64,000 bases of DNA from Lottia gigantea (lineage: Eukaryota; Mollusca; Gastropoda; Lottiidae), in NCBI RefSeq assembly GCF_000327385.1, contig NW_008706746.1, positions 4,866,156 through 4,930,155 of the forward strand, given 5' to 3'. Of this stretch, positions 54,164-64,000 are shown in pieces. The notes under the pieces were generated by a model. That model did not search any database. It worked only from the letters and a program-made list of their open reading frames with translations, and was not told the origin of the DNA. Each line of letters starts with the position of its first letter. Positions within the stretch are counted from its first letter, which is position 1. The translations under genes and the position numbers were made by a program.

Positions 54164-55639
54164 TTGAACATGTGAAATCATATTGATTTGTATAACATTG
54201 AAATGTTTAATGATATTCTAATATAGTTTAAACCAATATAAAGTATATTTTTTGTTTATCGGTAGTTTTTGAATGGTTATTTTAAAATTTACAAACAACG
54301 ATGCGGGGTTCTATGTACAGATTTGTAAAATTTTTTACATTTACGATAAGAATTTGATCAGAGATCAGATTTGCTGTCAGCAGATTATAAGACACTTTTC
54401 AGAAAAACGCTATGTCTCACTGTAACGCACACAGTTGCTAACCTGCAAGATATTGGTTATGGTAATATTTAACATTTCAATTGCTTGTGATAGTGCTCTA
54501 TATAATTCCATATAAACATATATTTTTTTTAAAAAAAAAAACTTAATTTTTGTCTTGCCTAGTACATTGTTATATTATGTGTTCGTGTGATATTTGCATT
54601 CATTTCATATTCTGAAGATCTAACAGCTAGAACAGACAAAAGTTTCCAGCTGTAGACCAAAGTAATTGAAGTAACTAATCGTTCGACGAGATAACTATTT
54701 TGGTCAAATTTCTGACAATTATGTTAAATATAAATTGGTTCTGTGTGTATTTCGTGATGCCCTGTGACTGCATTCCAAATTGTTTATACGTTATTGTGAT
54801 TCACAGGTTGAACAGACGAATTAGTATTTAAATAGTTAAAATGTCATGGTAATGTTTTTTTAGTATTGGTAGGTAAAGATAAACTTTGCATTGCCGTTGT
54901 ATTATAATATGTTTTATTCATATCTTTTCTATGTGTGTACTTCTATTGTATTTACTATTAAATGTAATATCATATTCTAATCCAAATTTATTTTATCTCA
55001 GTCTTCATCCATTCGCCAAGTTCAGTTTCTTAATCAACTTTAGGTTTTGTGGTATTTCCATCTTTGCATCTTACACACATAACGTCCTTAACCTTGCCTG
55101 GAAAGCTATCCTTATGTCTATCAGTTTCTTGATGGCTTTGTCAGTATTTTTACATGCAAAAATGGTTGTCACAGTGACTATATGCAAATTCCCAACTCTA
55201 ATAACAAACAAAAATAAAGTAAATGGGTACTTTATTTGTATTTTCAAAAAAGGAATTAAATTTACAAAATACAAACTATTAAATTAATAATAAAGAACAA
55301 AATAAACAAACATTACAACAAGAATTTAATCTAATCCGCTTATTACAAACAATAATAAATAAAGACAAATAAATAAAATAAGGGCGGAAGGGCAAAAATA
55401 AGACTATACTCGTGTGTCAAATAATTCAAACTAACTGAAGTGGATAAACTGAGTAGAAGTTGAAGGTAACCACCGGGATTGAAAGGGTTAACATGACAAG
55501 TGCTAACCTGGACTATTAATATACTTAAACTCATTATATGACTGAAAAGTTTTTAATTAACTTGTTAATGAAGTTGCCAATTTTACATTTTAAAGATGAA
55601 ATATTGAAATTAAATTCCAAAGGACATAATTTTATTGGT
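54164..55639. other. 3' UTR and intergenic DNA
   Basis: No supported gene. The 133-codon frame at 54886-55287 is hydrophobic, without splice context or family likeness. ACCTTGCCTGGAAAGCTATCC at about 55093-55113 resembles the pearl-like element end, so a fragment may lie there. Confidence 0.5.
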
Positions 55640-55910
55640 TTGGATTCCTGGATTCTTGACACTTAGTACAGCAAGGCTAATAGCTTTATATATTCAACTT
55701 TATGAAGGCATAGCGCAATTTGTTGTCCCTTTCAATACCACCACTCATCGAGCAAGTAAGATAGCCCTTGCTCATTATGAGAGTCTACAAGAGAAATTTC
55801 CAGAAACAATATGATAGTAGCATAATAATCTAAAAACCAAAACTTAAATGACAACCTTGTTGATGACAATCTACAGTCAATCATTTCCAGACTAAATGAA
55901 AATGACGGAG
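55640..55910 (+). mobile_element. Penelope-like element, decayed 3' fragment
   Basis: The DNA parallels 40390-40640: ATTGGTTTGGATTCC, TTGTTGTCCCTTTCAATACC, CATCGAGCAAGTAAGATAGC, then AAACTTAAATGACAACC (NQNLNDNLV). It is riddled with stops. It is the same subfamily as the fragment at 40335. Confidence 0.75.
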
Positions 55911-57330
55911 ATTGAAAGAAAAAGAAAGCTACCCAACTGACCAAAACCACTTATTCTAATTTCTCAATGAAATATTTGTTCCGTCCGAGTCCTATATATT
56001 TAAGCGAATCTAGACCTGTGGGCCGCCGAAAAACTGCCGTCAAGCCGCCAGGTAATGCTGACACAAGCCACCGCCGGTCTGCATTTTAAGCCAGCCAGCC
56101 GCCGGAGTGTTACTTCCACCGGCGCTCGCAAAGTGTTACTTTTCGTTAAACCGAGACTTTTCACTTGTCTTGTAGTTTTGGTTTATTTGATCTGGATTAA
56201 AATGTTGGAATCCAGCATTGGTCTTTTTAGTTAATAAATTGCTTTGCAACCAATTTAGCAATTTGTATTAGAAGGTTACGATTTTTGGTTATGGAACCGG
56301 TCAGTCTTAGTCGGAGAGAATCATCATTCTGCATCTGATATTATTGGCACTTAGTGCGAAAGTTATTCTTTGCTCAAAGCTGCGGCTAGCGACTTATGCC
56401 AAGCCAACCACAGTCACGCTACTGGCTTAGCTGCAGTCAGCCGAAAATTGGCAGATTGGCTAGATCACGGGTCTGAACGAATCGTGCCCCTTCTCCGTCG
56501 AAATCTAATTCATACGTGGAATGTTCCCCGGGATCTTGTTATGAAAGATTGAATAAATAACACCTTAGAGATGTAAACAAATTCGCCTTATAATCCACCC
56601 ATATCTATATTTTAGGGCAGTATCATGACACACAAGACATAACGGGTAATTATAGAAGATAACAATCTGGTCACAGTAACGTATTGTATTTACATGATAC
56701 ATTCAAAAGGTGTAAATATCAATTTGGAGTGTTTTTTTTAACAATGGCGGACATAGTTTTAAAACCAATAATCATTTTATTATTTTTGATTATTAGTTAG
56801 CAAATATGTGTAACAAAATCGCACTCGTTTATTTTATTTAATGTCCGAAACTCTACTCGTTGGTAACTTTGATTAAAACAAAATAATGCTTATCACTACG
56901 TGTAGTAGTGAGCAATTACAATATTTGTGTTTTACGTCTGCATCTCATTAGTGCAAGAATACAGAATTCAACGATTACTAGTTCAGAGAAATATTACTGA
57001 AGAATTCTTATCTTTAGATGAATCTAAATCGCTAACTTTATGGTTTAATAAGGGGAATTTGAAAACATTCCCAAATATCCGAAACACGTGTAAGTAAAAT
57101 AAGTTGATGTGTATATTCGTGTGAATCGCACTGATTGTGTTGCAGTCATCACTTCATAGTACCCATACACGCTCAAGTCTTCATATTTGTCAGTTTACTT
57201 GATGAACAGTTTCGCGGACTATATATTGCATTTTATTGATTTTCCAATTTTTGTTGCTGGTTAAATTTTCAAATGAGCTCGAAAGTTTGGGGCGATATTT
57301 TCATGTTTCTGATCACATAAAGATTTCAGC
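55911..57330. other. Intergenic DNA with a GC-rich patch and two weak coding candidates
   Basis: 55985-56150 is unusually GC-rich (GCCGCCGAAAAACTGCCG, CAGCCAGCCGCCGG). The frame 56370-56552 (LCQANHSHATGLAAVSRKLA, DWLDHGSERIVPLLRRNLIH) shows coding-like composition but no family I recognise; it may be an exon or transposon remnant. 56954-57090 is an open stretch between AG (CATCTCATTAG) and a strong donor (ACGT|GTAAGT) reading VQEYRIQRLLVQRNITEEFL; it could be an exon of an unseen gene. Confidence 0.4.
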
Positions 57331-58912
57331 ATGGAGTACATGTATATGACAATATTTATGTTTTTCCTTATCTTGGCTATAAGTGGCGTTAAAAGTGGTA
57401 TGTATTGTATAATCTATATGCCTCTTCAGATGTTCAGTTTTTAAACGCTCTTGGAGGTACAATTCTCAACGGATATGGACGGAATTCGTTGAAATTATTT
57501 ATTGCCATTCGACTAGGCTGTGACACGAGTTTCTTCAAATTTATCAAATTCAGAGGGGCTTTGCACAACGGTCTGTACAAGTTGAAAACCCCGACGCTGT
57601 TAAATAAAAAAATATATGTTGGGTTATACGGTCGTCCTGGAAGACATTTCTTACCTAGTAATTTATGATCTGATCAGAAGAGAAGGTGAAATACACCTTT
57701 CATTTCTCAATGCACACATGTGTTCTTATTCAAGGTACTGAAACAACACGAAGTACTGAAACCACGCCAGGTTCCGAAATAACACAAAGTACTAGTACAT
57801 CATGGAGTACTGGTACAACACCAAGTATTGAAACAACACCCGGAACTGAAACAACCCATGATTCTGAAACAACATCGGATACTGAAACAACCCCATATAC
57901 TGAAACACCAACAAACGCTGAAACAACATCGGATACTGAAACGATACTAAATACTGAAACAACACCTGGAACTGAAACAACACTAGATACTGAAACAACA
58001 CCTGGAACTGAAACAACCCCAGATCCCGAAACAACATCGGATACTGAAACAACAACAGACACTGAAACAGCATCGGATACTGAAACAACACCGGATACTG
58101 AAACAACACCGGATACTGATGAAACAACCCAAGATCCTGAAACAACATCGGATACTGAAACAACTCCATATACTGTAACACCAACAAACACTGAAACACC
58201 AACAAACACTGAAACACCACTAGATACAGAAACAACAACAAACACTGAAACAACATCCGATACTGAAACAACTCTAGATACTGAAAAAACACCTGGTACT
58301 GAAACAACACTAGATACTGAAACAACACCTGGTACTGAAACAACACTAGATACTGAAAAAACACCTGGTACTGAAACAACACTAGATACTGAAACAACAC
58401 CTGGTACTGAAACAACACTAGATACCGAAACGACAACAGGTACTGAAATAATAGCAGATACTGAAACAACAGATACTGAAATAACACCAGATACTGAAAC
58501 AACTCCAGATAGGCCTACTGAAACAACACAAGATACTGAAACAACACAAAGTAATCAAGAACCAACAATGTCAGTCACTGAAACAACGACCGGAAGAGGT
58601 AATGAAAATTTCGAAATATATAGAAACAATGTTCTTTCATTTTATGAAATCCAGACAGTTTCGTTGTCCAACACCTTGGGCGTTGATGCACCATATAAAT
58701 ACATTCTTATAACATTTTTGTAATTATACGCGATGCGCACTGTGTTGCCGAGTTGCCTTTAATTTTCTGACTTTAAATATCCATTCGTATACATGTATTT
58801 GTTTCAAAGTGGAACATAACGTTTTAAAATATTTTTTATAGGAATCATCATCGAGGCATCCTTTACGTTTCTGTTAGCCTTCACATATTCTGTATTAGCC
58901 GCATTGCTATAA
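57331..58912 (+). CDS. Mucin-like Thr/Glu-repeat surface protein with GPI-type tail
   Basis: Three exons, 57331-57397, 57735-58598 and 58842-58912 (TAA), all phase 1 joins, about 333 residues. Signal peptide: MEYMYMTIFMFFLILAISGV. The large exon is almost wholly 6-residue units TETTPD / TETTLD / TETTPG (about 45 units), rich in Thr for O-glycans and in Glu/Asp for negative charge. The last exon reads GIIIEASFTFLLAFTYSVLA ALL and stops at the end of this hydrophobic stretch, with no cytoplasmic residues. That is the layout of a GPI-anchor signal rather than a TM helix with tail. Repeat units are similar at DNA level and prone to length change. Antisense frames across the repeat are shadows. 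A mucus or glycocalyx role is likely. Confidence 0.78.
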
Positions 58913-59990
58913 TGGTGAGTCGATCAAACTTTTAAAACTTTCATGAGTAGTAATGAATTGACACCACAAGAACCCCCCCCCCCCCCCCACCGCCCCCCCC
59001 GCCCCAACCCCCCCATGTTTGGTATCTCCTTGAGTATCAGCAGGGCCAGACCAGGAACGACAATGCTGCAGTCATTCTCCAACACTCTCATTTCCTTATA
59101 CAATTTCAAAATGACAGTAAATGAAGATGATGAAATAGTTATATGTTTTAATGTGATTGATTTACTAGTAGATATAAATAAGTGATCATTCATTTCAAAA
59201 TACGAGTGTTCTTATACAAATGAACTGTGGCAGATTATCTGTTGCGAGATGATAAAACATGAAACTATTGATACAAAAATTTAAAAAAATTATATTGCTT
59301 TCTCCAAAAACTACAGAAATTAATAGGAAAATAATGGAAGCATCCGAATCACACCCTACAAATGCCAGGTCTTTTATGATTCCAAGGGTATTCTGTTAAT
59401 ATCGTGCTAACCAGTTAGCAAAGCATACGGGGAATGCTGTCTAAAGGAGTCCATGATTGTCCATTCCCCCTTTTCCCGCTTCACCTGATGCGAAAAAAGG
59501 AACTGACCTTTTTTTAGGTTGGCGGAAGAAATTTGTTTTTCACAGGCTCTTCAGCATCGCTGGAAAAAGTGTGAAAATCTGCAAAGGGACTATGTAGAGA
59601 AATAAATCTAAATGACTTGGTATTTAACGGTTAGTCTTAGAACTTTTCAACTGTAGCACTCGTAGATTTACTTCAATTCAGTCATTTTTCAGCGAAGATG
59701 CGGAAGGAAGGTTATTTTTGTTTATCGGCATCTAAAAGCATTATTAGCTCATATTTTAAAGGAATACTCATTAAAAAATAATCAAATAAAAAAGGTTGTA
59801 AAAAATAATATGTAGTAATCTATAATTAACAAAGACAAAAGGAAGCAGTAACCAGTAACCATGAATGATTTTGATTGATATGATATTATATGCCTTTTTT
59901 AATGCTATTTTGGCCTATCAATTTACAAAGAAACCCTGTATGAACCATTTGTCCCGTGTAAGAATGTCATGGTTTATGACTGTGCAGCCT
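58913..59990. other. Intergenic DNA with C-rich tract
   Basis: A C16 run at 58973-58988 continues as CACCGCCCCCCCCGCCCC. The frame through it (Pro-rich) is a by-product. Otherwise AT-rich with no gene. Confidence 0.55.
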
Positions 59991-60162
59991 TCTATGACGT
60001 ACGCCTAAATAATCACTTTATCATAATATAACAAATGTGGCTACATTTGTTTTGATGGATGACTGTCTATGACGTGTGAATCATTGTATGAGTTTGTATA
60101 TAAACTTCAGTTTAACCAAGAAACTTAACCAGAACAGAATTATTTGAAATAGCAGCAAGAAG
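59991..60162 (+). promoter_or_regulatory. TATA promoter, paired CRE-like sites and 5' UTR exon of the Arg/Phe/Asp-repeat gene
   Basis: TATATAAA at 60097-60104 predicts a start site near 60128. TCTATGACGT occurs twice upstream (59991-60000 and 60066-60075), each with the CREB/ATF half-site TGACGT. A non-coding first exon ends at 60162 (AAGAAG|GTAAAG) and splices to 60558. A strong TATA box fits a tissue-specific, highly expressed secreted product. Confidence 0.65.
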
Positions 60163-60572
60163 GTAAAGTGTGAAATCTTCATTTTTGAAAATATTCGTTT
60201 GATAATAATTTATTATGGTTAAAGATGTCAAAACTTCTCTATTGGTTTCAGTTTTAATTTAATTTAGGCATTTTTGGCAAAGTTTCAAAAAATTCCTGCT
60301 TCTTCAGGCCTATAAATGTATGAAGTTATTAATTAATTATTCATTATTCGAAAGCGGATTATATATTATGTGTACATGTATATAAGTCTCCTGTGGTCGA
60401 CCTGCACGCGGTATTTTGCTTTTAGGTTCGACTTGCAAAATGAAAAATTGATTGGCTATAGGTACAAATAGGTCAATTATTTGACTTTTATTCTGTTCTG
60501 ATGATAAGAACCTGTTATGCAAATACTAATGGTTTCAATTCTAAATTCTAATTTCAGAATTCATCTAAAATA

Positions 60573-61982
60573 ATGAACGCACTGATTGCTATTGGTGCTT
60601 GTTTGATCATCGGAGTCACGGCACAATATATTAACCCATTAGCCGACCCAAACTGTCCATTTCAAAATGGGCAGATACTGCATGACCCTAGAAACCATTT
60701 AGGTCCTGGTAAGTAGATTATGATTTTCTTTCTTGTGTTTTGATTTTGAGCAGTTAACCTTTTCACGAATCAGGCCTGTGTTCAATTTAACATTATTAAA
60801 CAGGTACTTTCTTTGAATTACCTACTTAAAAATCCCTGTATGTTTGAGCTTGTATACATATTTATATTTTTAAATATTTATAATGGGCACACTTTATATT
60901 GAAATATATAGAGGAGATTGGTAGCCTATTCCATTCCCCTTTAACGTTTAGAAAAATATGGTTTAGAAAACAAATACCATTTTGACAAGGGTTGTTCAAT
61001 AGAAAAGATCAGGCTCATATTGTTCCGCCAAATGAACGCAGGGTAGTAAATTGCAGCAAAGGAGGGGGGGGGGGGGGGGGAGAGGGGGCTGCACGCGAGG
61101 AAACTTTATAAGTATGTACTATGTAGCCATATTTCTTTTAATTCCTTTTTTTATGTGATCATCGTTTATTTCTTTCAGGATCGCTAATTGATCCAAGATT
61201 GACTGGGTTGAATTATGATACCCCTGCATTAGCACATCGTGTAGACATTTCAGTATCACGAGGACAAAGATTTAATCCAATCTCAAGAAGTAAGATTATC
61301 TATTATTAATGTATATTATTCATTATTTAATACGACTTTGAATTCCCGTCATATTGTTCTGTAAAAGCAACCCATTCATGGGTAATAGAATGCTTCACTT
61401 TGACCAGCTTGGAATACCATGCAGGAGGTCTATAGACCTGTTATTGGTCGATATTAATCGATCTGCTTTGGATCACATTCACTTTGCAATGGTGTAATCT
61501 ATTTGATATACATATATATCTTTATTAACTAAATTACAATATTTTTATATTCTATATTTTGTGAAATAATGATAATATACACAACAATTTCCAATAAAAC
61601 TGCATACTCTTTCGTTCCGACAAGAACTGTACGGATCGACCCTCGGATGGGGTTCGACTACAATAAGAGTATTTAAAGCGGCGGTTTGATTCAGGTGGAT
61701 TTAGTCCACAATGATATGATGGAATATGGTTCTGAATGATGTTATGAATTTTATTTGATATCATTTATAGGATGGAAGAGAAGCACTTACAGAGCACGTC
61801 CTTCTTATCGTAGAGATAGAGATTTTAATAGATTGGATAGATTTGATAGATTCAATAGATTCGATACATTCGACAGATTCGATAGATTTGGACGAAGAGG
61901 AGGCCGAGCATATGATCGTAATGATTTCCTTGGAGTGAGAAGAGGGTGGAGAGGTAATGGTCGCGGTGGTCGTGGATATTGA
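60573..61982 (+). CDS. Secreted Arg-rich protein with RFDRF repeats and Gly/Arg end
   Basis: Coding exons 60573-60708, 61179-61289 and 61771-61982 (TGA), with a 5' UTR exon ending at 60162; joins are phase 1; 152 residues. Signal peptide MNALIAIGACLIIGVTA, then a short region with one Cys (DPNCPFQNGQILHDPRNHLG), a middle part (LNYDTPALAHRVDISVSRGQ), and an exon with the quasi-repeat FDRFNRFDTFDRFDRFGRRG ending in RGWRGNGRGGRGY. Charge alternates Arg/Asp with Phe spacing, then becomes strongly basic. No family is recognised. Secreted low-complexity proteins of this kind are common in molluscan mantle and shell matrix, but an antimicrobial or mucus role is also possible. ACTAATAAAAAAC near 62067 may be the polyadenylation signal. 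Confidence 0.75.
61064..61080. repeat. G17 homopolymer tract
   Basis: An uninterrupted run of 17 G followed by AGAGGGGG, in the second coding intron of the Arg-rich gene. It can form a G-quadruplex. Confidence 0.9.
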
Positions 61983-63566
61983 AATATTCAATGTGTACAA
62001 AATTAGTAACAAATAATTAAAAAAAAGTTAAGCAAAATCAAATGTTCTGGTTGTACCAATTTTATAAAACTAATAAAAAACGTTACAGGGTAATTAATAT
62101 ATCGTGTTTTTTTTATCATTATTGGGTTGTGTGTTTCACATTCACACCGTGTGGACTCTCGGACTTGGATATCCATGAACAGTTGATCTACTCGAAGTTC
62201 GGAATTGGCTTCAGCATTGGTAAAACTGGTCCATTTGTGTTTAGAAAGTTCTAGCAAGGGATCTGGCTCAAATGCAGCTATAGGTATGATTGACTTGGTG
62301 CATTTGAGCCAGATCACTTGTTTTAATAGTCACTTTTCACAGCAACCATTTTAGAACTTTCTAAACACATTAGAAACATTTACGACTCTCTACACTCCTA
62401 GACCAATTTCTCTAATGCTGTTGCCAATTCTACAACAATGCACTAAATGGTTTTCCTCTTCTCTTTACACGAAACCTTTTGAGATGGTATATTTATCCAA
62501 CGTGTTAGTTGATGCAAGAGCTTACGTATAGTCACTATCACAATATTAGCAAGTATTTGCCGATCCCAATCGCTCCCAATCATACAAGTTATCGGTATAT
62601 ATATATATTAAACTTAATGAGGAAAGACAACGGCACGTGTTCCTGTACACAGTTTCCGATCAATTATTTTTTAAAAAATCTCCTATAAAGGATATTCCTC
62701 TACATAAAATAATTAAGTAGGAAGAATGTGTTTGAACTACAAGAAAGGTGATTATTTATTTCTTAAAAAAAAACAAGAATATATCCTTGAATTTCACATT
62801 CAAAATAATAGACTGATCCTTCATGCACTTCAATTTAGCATATGAGACTTACACCTAAATTCTGAGAACTTCGCCATCCCATAGTGGGATTCCCATATCA
62901 TTGACAATGTCTTTCCTGTCGATAGTCAACACTACATTCATACAAACAACAGACGTACAGATACTGAAAGCAAATCAGCAACAGTTATGTTTTGCTCCTT
63001 CTTTTCAATGACTTACATGATTAAGCACCACTTAAAGCTTTATTTCTTTCTTAACAGTTTTAATCGTCTTAATGCAAACGTGTTGCTCGATACTGGTATG
63101 ATTACATTGTTTGCTGAACGGAAGTCACAGTCTTATGCTTCTTGAACCTAATAAACATTTTTCTTAACTGCTTCAGTGGGCGAATATCACATTGTCTGAA
63201 AAACTTTCTTTATGTATATTATGGCGTGCAAAGAAAATATTTTAAGTCTTACATTAAAAATCGTATACTATCCTTTTCGTTTGTGATTGATAAAAAGTGC
63301 TTATTATGTCACCTCAAAAGTATCTAAAGTCACGTTCATGTCATAAAAAATTGATTTCTGAATTAAATTGTGTAAACTGGTAAAAAATCAGTTCAATCAG
63401 TTGCGATATGGGGTCCCGGGATTAAGACACGAAAGAAATATTTCTCAGTGTGACGTAATATTAATAAGGATTGAATTGGAGGAAAGTGTGGAGTTTTTAC
63501 CTGTGCGAATTTTGTATTTAAAGCAAGTTCAAATGTGCACTACCAACATTGTGAATAAGCATCATC
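61983..63566. other. 3' UTR and intergenic DNA
   Basis: Apart from the nested hairpin at 62237-62368, no gene or repeat family is recognised; AT-rich with short chance frames. Confidence 0.55.
62237..62368. repeat. Nested perfect inverted repeats
   Basis: Outer arms GTGTTTAGAAAGTTCTA (62237-62253) and TAGAACTTTCTAAACAC (62352-62368); inner arms GATCTGGCTCAAATGCA (62260-62276) and TGCATTTGAGCCAGATC (62299-62315). Both pairs are perfect over 17 bp. The inner hairpin has a 22-nt loop. It lies about 260 nt after the Arg-rich gene, so it could be in its 3' UTR or be a small foldback element. Confidence 0.85.
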
Positions 63567-64000
63567 ATGAATGTGGTGGTTGTTTGTAGTCTTTTGATGG
63601 TAGTTGTAAATTGTTTATATATAAAGCCTACGAATCATAAGCATGGACCGAAACAAAATGAAAATATACCTTTTGTTGATACAGCAAAACTCTTGACTAT
63701 AGGTAAGTATTTGCTTATTTTTATTTTATTCGATTTAATCGTTTGGAATAATTCATTCAATGTGCTTTTTGTCCTGTCAACATCCTGATGCTAAAAACTA
63801 AAAAGCAGAACTCAAATTTCGGAATGTGTATATATTTGCCCCTCCCTGAAATGGTGACATTCATTGTTTCTTAGATCAGCCAACAACCGATTATCTTTTT
63901 CAGGTCGTGTTCGAAGACAATTAAACAACGATTTATTAGTTGACAATGTAGCCGTGGAAAATGCCCAAGTTGTCGGGGCCATGAACAATGCACAAGATAT
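63567..64000 (+). CDS. Secreted precursor with RVRR processing site (5' part, runs off the window)
   Basis: Exon 63567-63702 encodes a signal peptide (MNVVVVCSLLMVVVNCLY) and a short polar stretch (IKPTNHKHGPKQNENIPFVD). Phase-1 splicing to 63904 gives GRVRRQLNNDLLVDNVAVEN and AQVVGAMNNAQD up to the window end. RVRR followed by Gln is a furin/proprotein-convertase site with a pyroglutamate-capable mature start, so the product is probably cut from a propeptide. The first coding exon (136 nt) ends in the same phase as that of the gene at 60573. No family is recognised. Confidence 0.7.

Noticed and set aside
55071-55287. Hydrophobic frames on both strands
   Set aside because: AT-rich DNA gives Leu/Ile/Phe-rich chance frames; a pearl-like end word lies within.
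57730-58502. Long antisense frames rich in Val/Ser or Leu/Phe
   Set aside because: Shadows of the Thr/Glu repeat on the plus strand, which has signal peptide, phase-correct splicing and a stop.
58943-59185. Pro-rich 80-codon frame
   Set aside because: Translation of the C-rich tract; no splice or promoter support.

Overview
The window reads as nuclear DNA of a lophotrochozoan animal, most likely a mollusc. It is AT-rich, its genes are split by short-exon GT-AG introns, and it carries tandem-monomer repeats with (ACGG)n runs like the bivalve 'pearl' elements, a tRNA-type SINE, Penelope-like retroelements with GIY-YIG endonucleases, CR1/Jockey-like LINE pieces, a PIF/Harbinger transposon, several MITEs and one large Polinton/Maverick fossil. 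The species cannot be named from the sequence alone.

Region by region: 532-2734 holds the 3' half of a DUF547-domain gene (+) with a likely GC-AG intron. From 7428 to 31027 lies a PLP-dependent class I/II aminotransferase (AADAT/KAT2-like, +) whose exons I could place with matching phases. Its large intron (12313-28743) contains a tandem-repeat array and a broken Polinton (about 13158-27737). The Polinton has long terminal inverted repeats that each carry a phospholipase A2-like gene. It also has integrase, protease, fibre-like, DNA polymerase B, minor-capsid, ATPase and major-capsid remnants. Two opposite-strand LINE pieces sit inside it.

From 32763 to 54163 two related single-pass membrane proteins with CUB domains are encoded head to head. 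The minus gene (45405-32763) has signal peptide, Gly/Tyr-rich exon, CUB, CUB, Asp/Gly/Asn-repeat stalk, TM and basic tail. The plus gene (46113-54163) has signal peptide, three CUB domains, Thr-rich linker, TM and basic tail. They share exon phases, exon lengths and a Lys-rich tail start, so they look like products of an old duplication. The minus gene also has a recent internal duplication of its CUB exons, later split by a cluster of Penelope-like copies. A decayed Harbinger transposon sits in an intron of the plus gene.

From 57331 onward come three small secreted or surface proteins on the plus strand: a Thr/Glu-repeat mucin-like protein ending in a GPI-type hydrophobic tail; a 152-residue secreted Arg-rich protein with Arg/Phe/Asp repeats and a Gly/Arg-rich end; and the start of a secreted precursor with an RVRR furin-type site. 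These could be mantle, mucus or immune surface products, but that is inference.

The observations most worth a second look are: the ends of the Polinton, where a near-palindromic 56-65 bp segment lies in the same orientation at both ends although the adjoining repeats are inverted; the divergent CUB receptor pair; the nested hAT/hairpin elements with clear target duplications; and the three head-to-tail Penelope fragments.
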